From Rotaria macrura (lineage: Eukaryota > Rotifera > Eurotatoria > Philodinida > Philodinidae), in the NCBI GenBank assembly GCA_900239685.1, contig OENT01000388.1, positions 1 to 64,000 on the forward strand: DNA of 64,000 bases, read 5' to 3'. Within the stretch, counting starts at the first letter, position 1. The number at the start of each line of letters is the position of its first letter. Below are positions 48,641 through 60,549 of this stretch, one piece after another. A program made the translations under genes and the position numbers. Below the pieces are notes generated by a model. That model was given only the letters and a program-made list of their open reading frames with translations. It was not told the origin of the DNA and did no database searches.

Positions 48641-51600
48641 TTATCGTTTCAAGCGTTGTACAAGTTCAATCATTTCTTGTGCTAGATTTGATTGACTTAA
48701 ATTCGTCTGTGGTAAATAACATGCTATTCTCATTAACATTGTTTCAATAGCATCTAATGAACATGGATGAATCTTGTAATCAACCAATGTTAATAGAGAT
48801 GCGAGCCATGTTTTCAAGGTTGACGATGTTTTTGCTCGTACTTCTAATGCTTTCGATGACATTTTTATTGTTGCATCATTATTAGCATCTATGAATTGGT
48901 TGAGTCTCAAACCTGCTATCGTTAGTAATTGAAAAGCTAATGCTTGTCTATCATAAATACGATTTTCTTCATTAATTGCTAAATGATCATAATTATAAGC
49001 ATATAACAATGATATATAATGTCGACGTATATATTCATGATCAACAAGCATATCGGTTGATAAACGTAAAATTTGATCGAACATTTTTTCATCGAATTGT
49101 TTATTATTGTCATGTTGTTCGAATATTGTATTGAGTAGAGAGGCAAAAAATAATTGTCGTTTATTTGATATTGCTCCATCGACATCATCAGTTACTAATG
49201 GATGTGAATAGAGATCAGTAAAAAATGCATGAATACCTTTCGAATCAAATAGAGAAAATGGTCGAATAGATTTTAAATGATAATGCATTAAATAATAGAG
49301 TATAAGTATCAATTTATCATGATGTAAAACAAGATGACCATTAGCAGGTTTTTGTTCCATGACAAGTTCAAGTAGAGAATTTTGTTGTTCGATTTGTGTC
49401 GATGTCGATGAAATTGAATAAAGATTACTGAATGGTGAAACTAATTGAATAGAAATTAAACAAACAAACTATTAACATTATTATTTATATACAATTGTAA
49501 TGAGATGAATGTTAGATAGATGCTTGTAATTACAAGATAGCTGCTTGGATTCGAAATAGAATACGTCAACAACGTTCAATTGAATTCTTTCCAAATTATA
49601 ATACGAATGTAATTCATATGATGACTGAAAAAAATTCCTCAACGACGTACGAATGCATATGTCAATAGGAGATTACAGAATCTTCATATATTCATGAATG
49701 ACTAATAGTTAATGTTCTGTGACCAACGAGCAACATTTTTGATAGTGCATATCTAAGTATCTACTTCAATAAGGCGTACATCGATTAAATTCTTGACAAA
49801 CGCTTCTGTTTTGTCTGCATACAAAAGACGATATCTCTGATAGATTAGAAGTAGAATTTAACTATCTTGCCTAAAAAAAACTTAAGAAACTAATTGAATT
49901 CGAACAAAAAATTCGATTTTAATCTTTCTATAGAATGAAATTGAAATATAATTATATCAATCATTATTACTAACACCTTCGTTTTAATTTATCATAATAT
50001 GTCAGTGACATTATGACAATTTCACTGATGTGTATGATTATAGATTGATTATGGCTAAGGTTTAAATACATAAGTGTTGGTACGTGCTTGTTTATCAACA
50101 ATATCAGCTGAGCGGATGCACTTTTACATCAGTTTAACGAATGTAAAACGTTACTAGCGTCGAGGATTACCGTCAATGTAAATGTTTTCACGTTCAACTA
50201 TAGATATTCCATGCAATTTGAGAGAATATCGAAATATATTCCGTATAATATTCTAAATCCTACAGACGGATGTGATAGTCACAACTTCATATTCTTTAGA
50301 CAAGTACTGGGATGATACAGAGTGGTGAACGAAGTGCAGCTATAAGAAACGAGAACACTCACATGCACAAATACTCTCGTCTCGAATCCTATTTCAGCAA
50401 TAAAAAAAATAAGCAAATTCATTGAGAATGTCACAATACCTAGTTGATCGGATTGAGTGCCGATAATATTTGATTGCCAAACATCGTCAACATTAAAAAT
50501 AGGTATTTCGTTAAGTTGATTATAGATTGAATCAATAAATGAATTGAAAAAATTCTTTGATAATTGTTCAAGAAAAACGATTAGATCTTTTTCATTCAAA
50601 TGAAGTTCTTTGTAGCATATACGATCTTTTGGAATTTTACCGATTTTTTCAATTAATTGTGTTAATGTTACTATTCGGGAACGTATGTATGTATGCCATA
50701 GAAGTGCACCGAGATTTTGTTTGACTATACCAATTTGAATATGATTATAGAAAAGAAGAGATAAATTAAAAAGATCAATCGGTGTTCGAGTTGTTGTTAA
50801 TGATGTTGGATTCGTTGGAGAAAGTAATTGTTTATGCCAAATAGTCATACAGATCCATGAAGAATAAATCAATAGTACAGTTGGTTCAAATGTATGTGGA
50901 AGAATTTGTCGGCAAAGTGAAAGATTCTCTAAATTAACAATACTGATTTGATTATCTACTGTCGACAATAGAAAAGTCTTGACAAGAAAAATCACACGAC
51001 TTTTATTATTTCTGAATTCAACTTCATATTATGGTACTGAAAAATTTCATATGCGATCACAACCAACACATGAATAGCTCAAGCCCGGTCTCCTCTTTCA
51101 GAATATATATATATATATATAATCGTTTTTGAAAAAAGGTAAAATTTTCACAGACTAATAGAAGAAATACACTCGCTGTAATATGTTGAAAATAATTCAT
51201 TCAAAAACTAGGTTTTTAAACGTTTCAATAAAAAATTCACTTCGAAAAATTTCCTAAGCGTTTTTCTCAGAACATGGTTTTGAAGCAGGGAAATTGGTAT
51301 AACTACCGTTCGGCTTTAGCTTTCCCCGATGTTTGTTTTCTATTTAAAAGGTCTCGATCAGAGTTAATTTTTCAACGATTGGATTTTCGATATTTGATTT
51401 CTGAACTGAGAAAAGTCTGATTTGGCTGTCATACGAAGTAAAATGCTTATAAAAAATTGACAGAAGGGAATTTCAAAATTCTGTCCCGTGAAAAGTTGCA
51501 TGTGGAGACTAGTTTTAATTTAAAACCAACCCGACATTGATAGCTCTCATAGTCAGGAAGTTATAATAATTCTCGTCGAAGCTATAAAACAAGCCATAGG

Positions 51601-54600
51601 TCTTTGTTAAGTCAAGTTGATGAGGCTGAAAGTTTTATCACAATTGTTTGTCACTATTAAAGAATTCTACTAGAACAAGAATATTCAAAGAATTCATGTC
51701 GAATTAATATATATGTTTATTGATTTGAGTGACGGCTGTAATAGTTTCAATGAACAAGTGATTCGAAACTCAGATGATTCTAAAACTAGATTTTGAGTTG
51801 GATTTCTGTTCGTCAGAAACGGAACCCACGTGCACTACGATACCACCCTATTTTTACGCCTAAAAGAACAGCTTCACTTCGAAATGAGTCTTCGTTTATA
51901 CACTCATGCGTTCCTATTCTTTATGTTGGTTTTGCTACAAACCTATTCGTACCTTCATTACTGTAATATTCTAGTGAATGTTTTGAACAAATTTTTCTAT
52001 TTTCTTGACAATAATCAGCTGCAATATCTCTAATTTTGTAATTTCTACAAGAATGTGTCGTTATAGATACACAAGCTTTCATTGTCTATTCAAAGAACAA
52101 AATATAAGCACAAACCCAAAGCAAGTCATGTATCCTAAAAGTTGTCAAGTATCGTCTGAAAGAAAACTATTACTTTATGGTGACAGAGGGACAGTTGGCA
52201 ATATGTTGAATTATTCAAGTAATTCTACTATATCGTAGAGAGTAGAATTTAGATACTTTGATTTTATAAAGACTTTTTGAGCGTACAGTAAAAGACGTCA
52301 TGAACGTGTTCAATATCCGATTCAGAACAGATGAAAATCCTACTTTGAAACGCATTGTCATTTAAATTTGTTGATGTTATAGTTAAACATGATGGTTCAA
52401 TAGCAACTTCCACTATTCGACGTGTAATAATTTCAAGTACATATTCATAACGATGTTTGATAAAGATCGATTCAACTGTAAATTCATTTAATTTAANNNN
52501 NNNNNNNNNNNNNNNNNNNNNNNNNNNNNNNNNNNNNNNNNNNNNNNNNNNNNNNNNNNNNNNNNNNNNNNNNNNNNNNNNNNNNNNNNNNNNNNNNNNN
52601 NNNNNNNNNNNNNNNNNNNNNNNNNNNNNNNNNNNNNNNNNNNNNNNNNNNNNNNNNNNNNNNNNNNNNNNNNNNNNNNNNNNNNNNNNNNNNNNNNNNN
52701 NNNNNNNNNNNNNNNNNNNNNNNNNNNNNNNNNNNNNNNNNNNNNNNNNNNNNNNNNNNNNNNNNNNNNNNNNNNNNNNNNNNNNNNNNNNNNNNNNNNN
52801 NNNNNNNNNNNNNNNNNNNNNNNNNNNNNNNNNNNNNNNNNNNNNNNNNNNNNNNNNNNNNNNNNNNNNNNNNNNNNNNNNNNNNNNNNNNNNNNNNNNN
52901 NNNNNNNNNNNNNNNNNNNNNNNNNNNNNNNNNNNNNNNNNNNNNNNNNNNNNNNNNNNNNNNNNNNNNNNNNNNNNNNNNNNNNNNNNNNNNNNNNNNN
53001 NNNNNNNNNNNNNNNNTTCGATATTGTTCAATAACAGTATAGATATTGAGTAGATTTAATGCATTATTACAAAAGTCTTCTAAATGTATACATTCTTGTG
53101 GATTGTGATGATGAGAATTTTTGTTTAAATCCGTCAAAACTTCATCGATGAACATGCGTATTGTATTTAAATTCACATAATCTGTATGAAATAAAAGATC
53201 GAGCACTTCAGATTGAGAATCTAATGATAGAAGTCGTTTTCTTTGTTGATGAATTTCGTTCTTTAATGAATCATCATCTTCGATTGAATCTTTAAGAAGA
53301 CGACGAATTTGACGTACGATCATTAAATCATGAGCTCGTTGATTGTTTCGATCACTAGAATGAAATATATATAGACACAATTCTTAATTTATTTAATCAC
53401 AATAAGTCAGAGTTAAATAATCTATGAATATCAACGCGATTGATTTATCGAAATATGTTTAACTCTTGTGGCAAGCCTCGAAAACGACTGTATGCAAATA
53501 ACCTAGTCGAAAATCAAAAGTCAATATTAACTACAACATTGATTTTCAAAACTTTATCTAACGAGAAAGGATCGTCAAGTGTTCAGTTCCTTTTGCGCTA
53601 TGAAACTATTTACATTATGTAGCTCCCAAGGAGTTACGAATGGATAGCTTGTTGCTATGAAAATGGTCCATTTTTAAGGAAGGGTTTTTAGTGAGTACCT
53701 GGACTTCTCCTCGGGAACTTTGAAAAATATTGATTGTCGAATTTCGACTTAAAAATTGACATCCCAGGTGAATGAATCCGATCGGATCCGATGAAATCCT
53801 ATGGGAATCCGGGTTGTGGAAACAGTAACGGATCCGACGGAAGAAACCTATTTTCTTATTTGTGTACGAATTAGCATTTAAACCCACCCAGGTCGAAAAC
53901 TCTGACACAAGATCTTATGAACAACATACAAGATCTTGGAATATGGGTGAAATTTGACAAGAATCTGACAAAAAATCGTCGTCTCTGAGATCTTGCATCA
54001 GATCTCACAGTAAGATTCTGGAAAGATCTTATAAATTTGTATGATCTTTCAAGAATCTGAATGTCTGTTCTGATGCAAGATCTCAGAGACTACGATTTTC
54101 ATACGATTTTTCGTCTGATCTTACAAGATCATACAAGATCAGATGCAGAATATGATCAGATCTTAACATCTGGTTGTTTGCCCTGGGCTGTCTAATCATA
54201 CGATGAAATCCAATCGGATTCCGATAGTAGGATTCGATAAAACCCAACACTAGGGATCCGAATCAGGAATCGCAACCAGGAATCCGATAGGATTTCATCG
54301 GATAAGAGAAACTCCGAATGGAAACATGATCGGATCAGAGAGGCATCCGATCGGATCCAAGTGTCGGAATCATCCTCCTGGGATAGAAATATACTTTAAC
54401 GAGAATAATTTTTTGTGACCGTTTCACACCATTCTACTATTCCTATCATTGCACACAGTGATTAGAAAATGTTTTATTTTACATCTGTCAAATAAAGTAG
54501 GACAGATTTGATGAAACACACGAATTCAATGACTAAAAACATGCACAAAATACTATTCTCGTTGAGGTGTATTTCTATGTAAAGTTTCAATTTGAAATTC

Positions 54601-57600
54601 GAAGATCAATTTTTCTGAAATGACCTATTTTCATAACAACAAGCTATTCGCCCAAAATATTTTCAGCATACATTATCCAAATAGTTTCTATACAAAAGCA
54701 ATTTAACAATTGGTGGCCTTCCCTCGAAAGTATAACATATCAATAACAATTAATTAATTTAACTTGTTGTCAAGTTCAAAAATCAAATTTGAATAGTTTC
54801 ACAACATTGAGAATTGGTGGAAATGTTGAAATAGATTTTTAATAATAAACTAAAACTGTTAGAATAGTTATGATGTTTCTTGGATGTCGTTTCGATACTC
54901 AAAAACTGATTCGTTAATGATTTTCAGTCAAAATAAAAATAGTTTTCAGCAATATTGGAAAATCGAGATCATTTAAGCACTAAGAAAAAGTTCGAAATTC
55001 AGGTAAATGCATCAGAAGATAGTCCGTTCTTCGCTCTTTCAGAATTCATATAGCTCTTTGCCCCAAACCTCAATTATGTCGGAAAATTTGAGGATTTCTG
55101 GAAGTCCTCCTACAAAAAACTGAATTTTTGTCTAAAATTCTCAAGTATAGAAAAACATCTTTTTCGGTTTTTCTCAGTTTGCACTTTCAAAAACGCGCAT
55201 CCAAAATTTCTCAGTTCAGCTCCATACTATGTATTACAATTTATTTTGTTTGTAAGAGCATGTCAAGGTGCAGAGCACTCCAGAGCCCTTTTTTTCAAAA
55301 TTTGTTCTCTATGACTATATAACAAGGCATCGCTATTCAAACTCCCCCTCTTTTCGAGTGTTTAGGAGTCATTGAACTCGTGATTCCTGTTTTCTGCTGA
55401 AAAAGTAAGAATTTAAAACAAAGGACTCTATACTGCCTTCCATGTTCACACGCTCTTTCTAACAAAAACAAACGTTAAAACTATATCATGAGCCTGGATC
55501 GAGAAATTTAGGTTGCCTAATTCACTATTTGTGTCCATTGTCAGTCCGTATCTCAGCCAAGCGTTATGTTAGAAGGCTAAACATTTCACCATAGACTTTT
55601 CATATCAAGCACAACATATCCTATAAGTGTCATGGAATTCAAATGTTCCTGTACTAACACTTCGAAATCAGTATTTATAAAATCCATCAGAGTCTAACTT
55701 TGCGACAAAGAAATATCTCTGAGATGTCTTAAGATAATTTTATATGTTCATCATTTTCAAGAATCTACCTTAATATGAGATGAAATGGAATTTGAAATGT
55801 TTTTAGTTCTCCGTTTTCTTCCATAAGTATACATTGTTTATACTGTGACAATTTCGATGAATTCGATTCGCTACTTGACCAACCGAGTGTATAATGTTCA
55901 AGATAAATCAAATGACTATTTTTTGATACATTGAAAGCAGCAACACGTGCACCTTGTTGACAACCCCATATCTGAAATAATTTTTAATGAACATGTTATC
56001 GTATTGTTTTAATCTCTCATGTTGATTATACAAACTTCGACGAGTTGTCGTTTTGGCGCATGTATTATGAGGAAGAGTGCGGATTTTCTTGAAAATAAAC
56101 TCATCGATGAGTCACGAACAGTTGATTCTTCAATTTGTATAAAGCCAATTTCTGCTTCACGATATCCTTCAAATAGATTCGATTGAATATAGTATTGTTA
56201 CATTATGATTTTACATTAATACTAACCTTTAAACATACGAATAGCAATACCTTCATGAACATCATATACAATTATACGGCCGAAACTATCACACACTGCT
56301 GCTATTTGTAATCCTGGTGAGACAATAATTTTTTCTCCATGTCGACGTAAATCTCGTATGCCATATCTAGATTAGTTTTTCGTATGATTGGTTATTCATT
56401 TCTAGGATAATATTTCTAAAATTTTGCATTTACTTACCTACTCTCAAGTTTTGTTTCCGGTTCTATTTTAACTTTTCGACTATCAGCATTGCTTGATGTT
56501 TGTTTCAATGGAAAAAATCGACTAAAAAATAAATAAAACTTTCTTATGTGATAAAAGAAAAGCAAGAAAGGAAACCTACCTAACGGCGGATACAACTGAA
56601 CTTTTAACTTTATCAGCAAGTGCAGAAGCTACTTCGGTAAAATGTGGCATCTGTGCACCCTTTTATCAAACAACACATGATTTAAAATCAAACAAATATG
56701 GAAAACAGAAATAGATAATAGATTTACTTCAGCACAATAATAAAAATTACAATAAGGCTCAGCACCAATTGTAATCAGACGAGAAAAAAGAGGTGGCACA
56801 CTACGAATCTACATAAACGACATGAGAAAATTTAATTGATCAAAACTTCTACAAATACTTGAGCTTGATAGCCGCCTCTCATCGAAGCCACACAAAATTG
56901 ATCGAAACGATTATCTGTTACTAATCCTGTGAATATGAATTAAAGTTAATGACGAAAAAATGAAAACAATGAAAATGTTTACCTGCAGGAACAAAATCAT
57001 AAACTTGATTTTGATCAGGAAAACTCCATTTTTTAAATGATAATTGAGGTGATGCTGAAGATACTATAGTACCTATTGAACAGAAACAAGAAGCCTTTTA
57101 GTGNTTCATAAACCCTTTAGGGTATATGAGCAGTAATATACCCTTAAAACGTACATTAACTTCATAAACCCTTCGAATGAGGGTTTATTACTGTACCCTT
57201 CTGAAGAAAACGTAGAATAAAAAACCCTCATTCGAAGGGTTTATGAAGTTAATGTACGTTTTAAGGGTATATTACTGCTCATATACCCTAAAGGGTTTAT
57301 GAAGATGCAACGTATAATATACCCTTCGTAGGGTTTATGAACTCAAAGGGTATATGAAAGGGTTTATGAGATTAATAAACCCTAAAAGGGTATATGAAAG
57401 GGTTTATGAAATTCATCAACCCTTTTGAAGGGTTTATTTTTCTGCACGTATTTTTTACAGTGTACGATGTAGTCATCGTATCCAACAAGATCTATTGTTT
57501 TTAATCTGCTGTTTCACTACTCAAAACTTCACACTTCGATCAGATGCATTTGAATACAACGAAATCTTCAACAACATATCGAAGAGTTATGTTTAAAATT

Positions 57601-60549
57601 CAATGGATTTCCATAATATTCTCAATGCTCCAATTTCTACTGCCATTGACTCTTACTTTTTAAGGGAAGAACAGTTCACTATGTTAAATTACAGATAGTC
57701 TGCTAAACAGGATAAAAACATTTCCGAGTTTTGTGTTTTTATGGTTGGTCGTCCCAGGTCGAACAAGCACGGTCGTAAACGACCGTATACGGAGAACTAC
57801 GGCGAAATACATCGTCCAGTATTACGATCGTATATCTCCGTGTCGTATACGGGGTAATAGGACGATCTATGGAGAGTAAAACGATCGTTCTATGGTCCTC
57901 GTATACAAAATCCGTAAACAGTTTTCATTTTCCACCGTATTCCTCCATATACGACACGGCGATATACGACCGTAATACTGGACCATGTAAAACGCTATAA
58001 TACGACCGTTTACGGTCGTTTAAAGCCGTGTACGAAGTCCGCAATCGTCGACCTGGGTAGTTATATAATAATTCGTCGTTCAACTCTTTTATTTTACATT
58101 TATCAATAGTTATAGTCATAAATCAATACTGGGTAAAATTTTACACTGGTAAAATCATAAGGAAAAACAATGAACTAAATGAGATTAGAATCGCCGTATA
58201 CTAGAGACATGATTAGGTTTTTTATTTTTCACTTTCGACATTTTCCCAGCACACCGTTTTTATTAAGACAACTGTCTTTCGATGATTCTTTACGATATGA
58301 GTTGTTAAATATTGATGAAAATCCTGCATACTTGATTGAGATAAACTGAATTTGCTAAAATTTAATATAATTAGAAGTTCTCAAATCACATTCTTCAAAG
58401 AAATCGAGTTTACTGAAGACTAAATATCTCAAGAATAAATAGACACGATAATTATTTTGTATTTCTAATTATAGGAACAATTTCACACAAGTAGAACTTA
58501 TTAGTTACGGAATATCTAACAGCATGATTTCGATGTGTTTACTCATTCGAATAACTTGAACAGAACTCTTCGAACTAAAAGTTATACTAAGAGTACAACT
58601 TAGCGAGATAAGTATACTCAAAACAAAATTTTGCTTGATTGAACAAGATGTTCTTGACATATTGAGTTTCTGAATACATTGAATTTCTCTGAGAAAGACT
58701 ATCGTAACATTTTCAAAAAACAATTCCTTAAAAATTGATCAACAAAATCTACTTATCTTAATCCCAGGTCAATCAAAACGGCCACCGTTACAGTATCGTA
58801 AACGGTCGTTTTTACCTCGTAGACCACGGTTAAACGACCGTTTTAAGCCGTATTATGGTGTTTTGACAAGATCAGTATTACGGACGTAAACGGACACCGT
58901 ATATACGCCGTAAAACTCTCGTAAAGACAGCGTAATACTATCGTATTCTATAGAACATACGGCCGTATTACTGACCTTGTTAAAACAGAATAATACGACA
59001 CCGTAATGGGCCGTGTTCTCATCGTCTGCGACCGTTTACAGATCGTTCTGTTCGACCTGGGTAGTCTCGAACAAAACCAGACACAACATTTCTAATTCCA
59101 TACTCAGAAAAGACGCAAAATTCTTATCCTCACTCATAGCTTTCCAATCACTGAGAGTACTTTCTCGTCAGTCAACAGTGAACAAACATCTTTTGCAAGA
59201 ACCTTCCGATCATCTGTTATATAAACAAAGAACTCAATCATTCAGAAATGCCAGAAAGTTTGATAGTAATTTTTCAAAATGAAAACAATGTACAACATAG
59301 AAAACCTATAGTGTATTCACCGACGTGTAAATTTTCGACACGTATCAAATGGATAAAATTGTAAATTTTCATGTTGTTGATGAGAAATAATGAAAAGAAT
59401 ATTTTAGTTCTATCTTTTAATATTCTCAATAGTATAGATTAGATTTCATTAGAAACGAACAGTTTGTTTTCATACTTGATTTTAAAACATGATCTCGACA
59501 AACTTTTAATAATTGATAAAGTGATAAACCATCAATAACAACAAGAATCGATGATACATAGCGAATATAAAGTTCATCCGGCTAAATAATAACGATAATT
59601 CATTTAATATGAAAAATACAACATTTTTTTCTTTTCAAATGAGAACCTGTTCGGTCAAACTTCGAATAGCCGATGGAAAATGTGTATGACATTTTAATTG
59701 TACTACGGATTCATCATGAAATATTTGTGAAAATAATAAAACTCCATCCTTGAACAATGAGATACAATAAGTATGCGTAGATATATACATTAGGTTTTTT
59801 TCTCTTACTTCAGTATACATTCGAACGTAACCAGTCGTAAAACCAACAATAATACATGTCCATTCAATTGATGATCTAATTGAAATGAAATTCTTATCGA
59901 TTTAATTTTTCATATCAATCTACTTTTTGACATTCGATGCGATAGGTAAACAAAGTACACTGGTGATTCGTTCACTACAAACAATGAAGTATTCGAACAA
60001 AACAAATTGAATCTTATTTTCTTTTCAATGTCACTTACTTGGATTCTACTTGTAATTTGGTATTGAACGATGCTGTAAAATTTGATTGTTCATGATTCGA
60101 TGTTTTATTTCGAGCTAATCGTATCGACGAATGAAAACAAAACAGTCTTTGTTTTTCAATATCAAGATTTTGCTCACCTGTTGACACAACAATTTGTTGA
60201 TCGAAGGCAATAACAAATAGATTCAGTGTTGGTGAAAATGCTAATTGACAATCACGTAACCATTGATTTCGATCACGAGATTCTTTTTTCTTCTTTTTCT
60301 CATATGTTGAAATTAGTGCAGCCGTGCGAGCAACACTTTCTGACGCTATCAATAATAAATTATAAGAAAAACAAAACGAATGAAAACAAACAAATCATTC
60401 TCACTGGGTACTTCATCGTCTTCTGTTACATCTGTATCAGTTGTTTGATAATCATTATCGACTATGGAATCAAGTAGATGAGGTAGAAGAACAGCTCGAA
60501 TTCTTGATAAATCGTCAATTTTCGATATGGTATTTAGAGAACAAGCCAT
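48641..60549 (-). CDS. RAB3GAP2: Rab3 GTPase-activating protein non-catalytic subunit
   Basis: At least 18 exons: 60405-60549, 60039-60345, 59924-59974, 59809-59875, 59647-59748, 59476-59581, 56983-57072, 56859-56926, 56728-56808, 56580-56659, 56438-56521, 56227-56366, 56036-56166, 55769-55971, 53354 into the gap, gap to 52344, 50440-50958 and 48641-49440. Phases agree on both sides of the gap. About 1155 codons are visible, so the full length should be near the 1.3-1.4 thousand aa usual for the family. The N-terminus (MACSLN..., PHLLDSIV) and [57 protein letters not shown] and [19 protein letters not shown] match the beta-propeller N-terminal and helical C-terminal parts of RAB3GAP2. With RAB3GAP1 it activates Rab18 (exchange) and Rab3 GTP hydrolysis. 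Most introns are 48-71 nt; four are 1-2.4 kb, two of them filled with foldback elements. Confidence 0.92.
52497..53016. other. Assembly gap (520 N)
   Basis: An undetermined run that interrupts RAB3GAP2 between exon parts reading ...[10 protein letters not shown] and [13 protein letters not shown].... Long open frames that include it are artefacts of unknown bases. Confidence 0.99.
53763..54382. mobile_element. Foldback element B, ATCGGATCC words, split by element C
   Basis: The left end CCCAGGTGAATGAATCCGAT and the reversed right end CCCAGGAGGATGATTCCGAC form terminal inverted repeats. AT lies outside both. Without the inner element it is about 319 bp. The interior repeats GGATCCGAT/ATCGGATCC words and matches element A at 13884-14184. 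It lies in RAB3GAP2 intron 14. No coding capacity. Confidence 0.7.
53887..54187. mobile_element. 301-bp foldback element C, AAGATCTT words, nested in B
   Basis: Begins CCCAGGTCGAAAAC and ends CCCTGGG. The two halves are imperfectly complementary over their whole length: both contain AAAATCG, then GTCTCTGAGATCTTGCATCA in inverted orientation. AAGATCTT, AGATCTTG and CAAGATC words fill the interior. It interrupts element B, so it inserted later. Confidence 0.7.
54383..55768. other. Remainder of RAB3GAP2 intron 14
   Basis: AT-rich intronic sequence. No exon was needed for frame continuity between exons 14 and 15. A 64-codon plus-strand frame at 55128-55322 has no motif. Confidence 0.5.
57104..57465. 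mobile_element. Foldback element with AAGGGTTTATGA words
   Basis: A perfect 82-bp inverted repeat (57105-57186 and 57222-57303) flanks a 35-nt loop. It is followed by more AAGGGTTTATGA and AAGGGTATATGA words out to about 57436, and a right end reading TTTTTTACAGTGTA. The left terminus is missing: an undetermined base at 57104 sits exactly at the start of the hairpin arm, 31 bp from RAB3GAP2 exon 7, so sequence was probably lost in assembly. The right end resembles the CACTCTAAAAAA terminus of the 10-kb foldback. Confidence 0.65.
57753..58057. mobile_element. 305-bp foldback element D, ACGGTCGT words
   Basis: Begins CCCAGGTCGAACAAGC and ends GTCGACCTGGG. The halves are inverted copies of each other at roughly 80 percent, sharing GTCCAGTATTACG-TCGTATAT. 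ACGGTCGT/ACGACCGT words recur. It lies in RAB3GAP2 intron 6. No coding capacity beyond incidental frames. Confidence 0.75.
58763..59061. mobile_element. 299-bp foldback element E, ACGGTCGT words
   Basis: Begins CCCAGGTCAATCAAAACGG and ends GTTCGACCTGGG. Its halves share ACAAG-TCAGTATTACGG in inverted order, and it is clearly related to element D, about 700 bp away in the same intron. Confidence 0.75.

Noticed and set aside
52264..53380. Long frames of 198-295 codons crossing 52497-53016
   Set aside because: They exist only because undetermined bases contain no stops; the parts outside the gap are RAB3GAP2 exons or intron.
57925..58119. 64-codon minus-strand frame in element D
   Set aside because: Arises from the ACGGTCGT word array within a foldback element.
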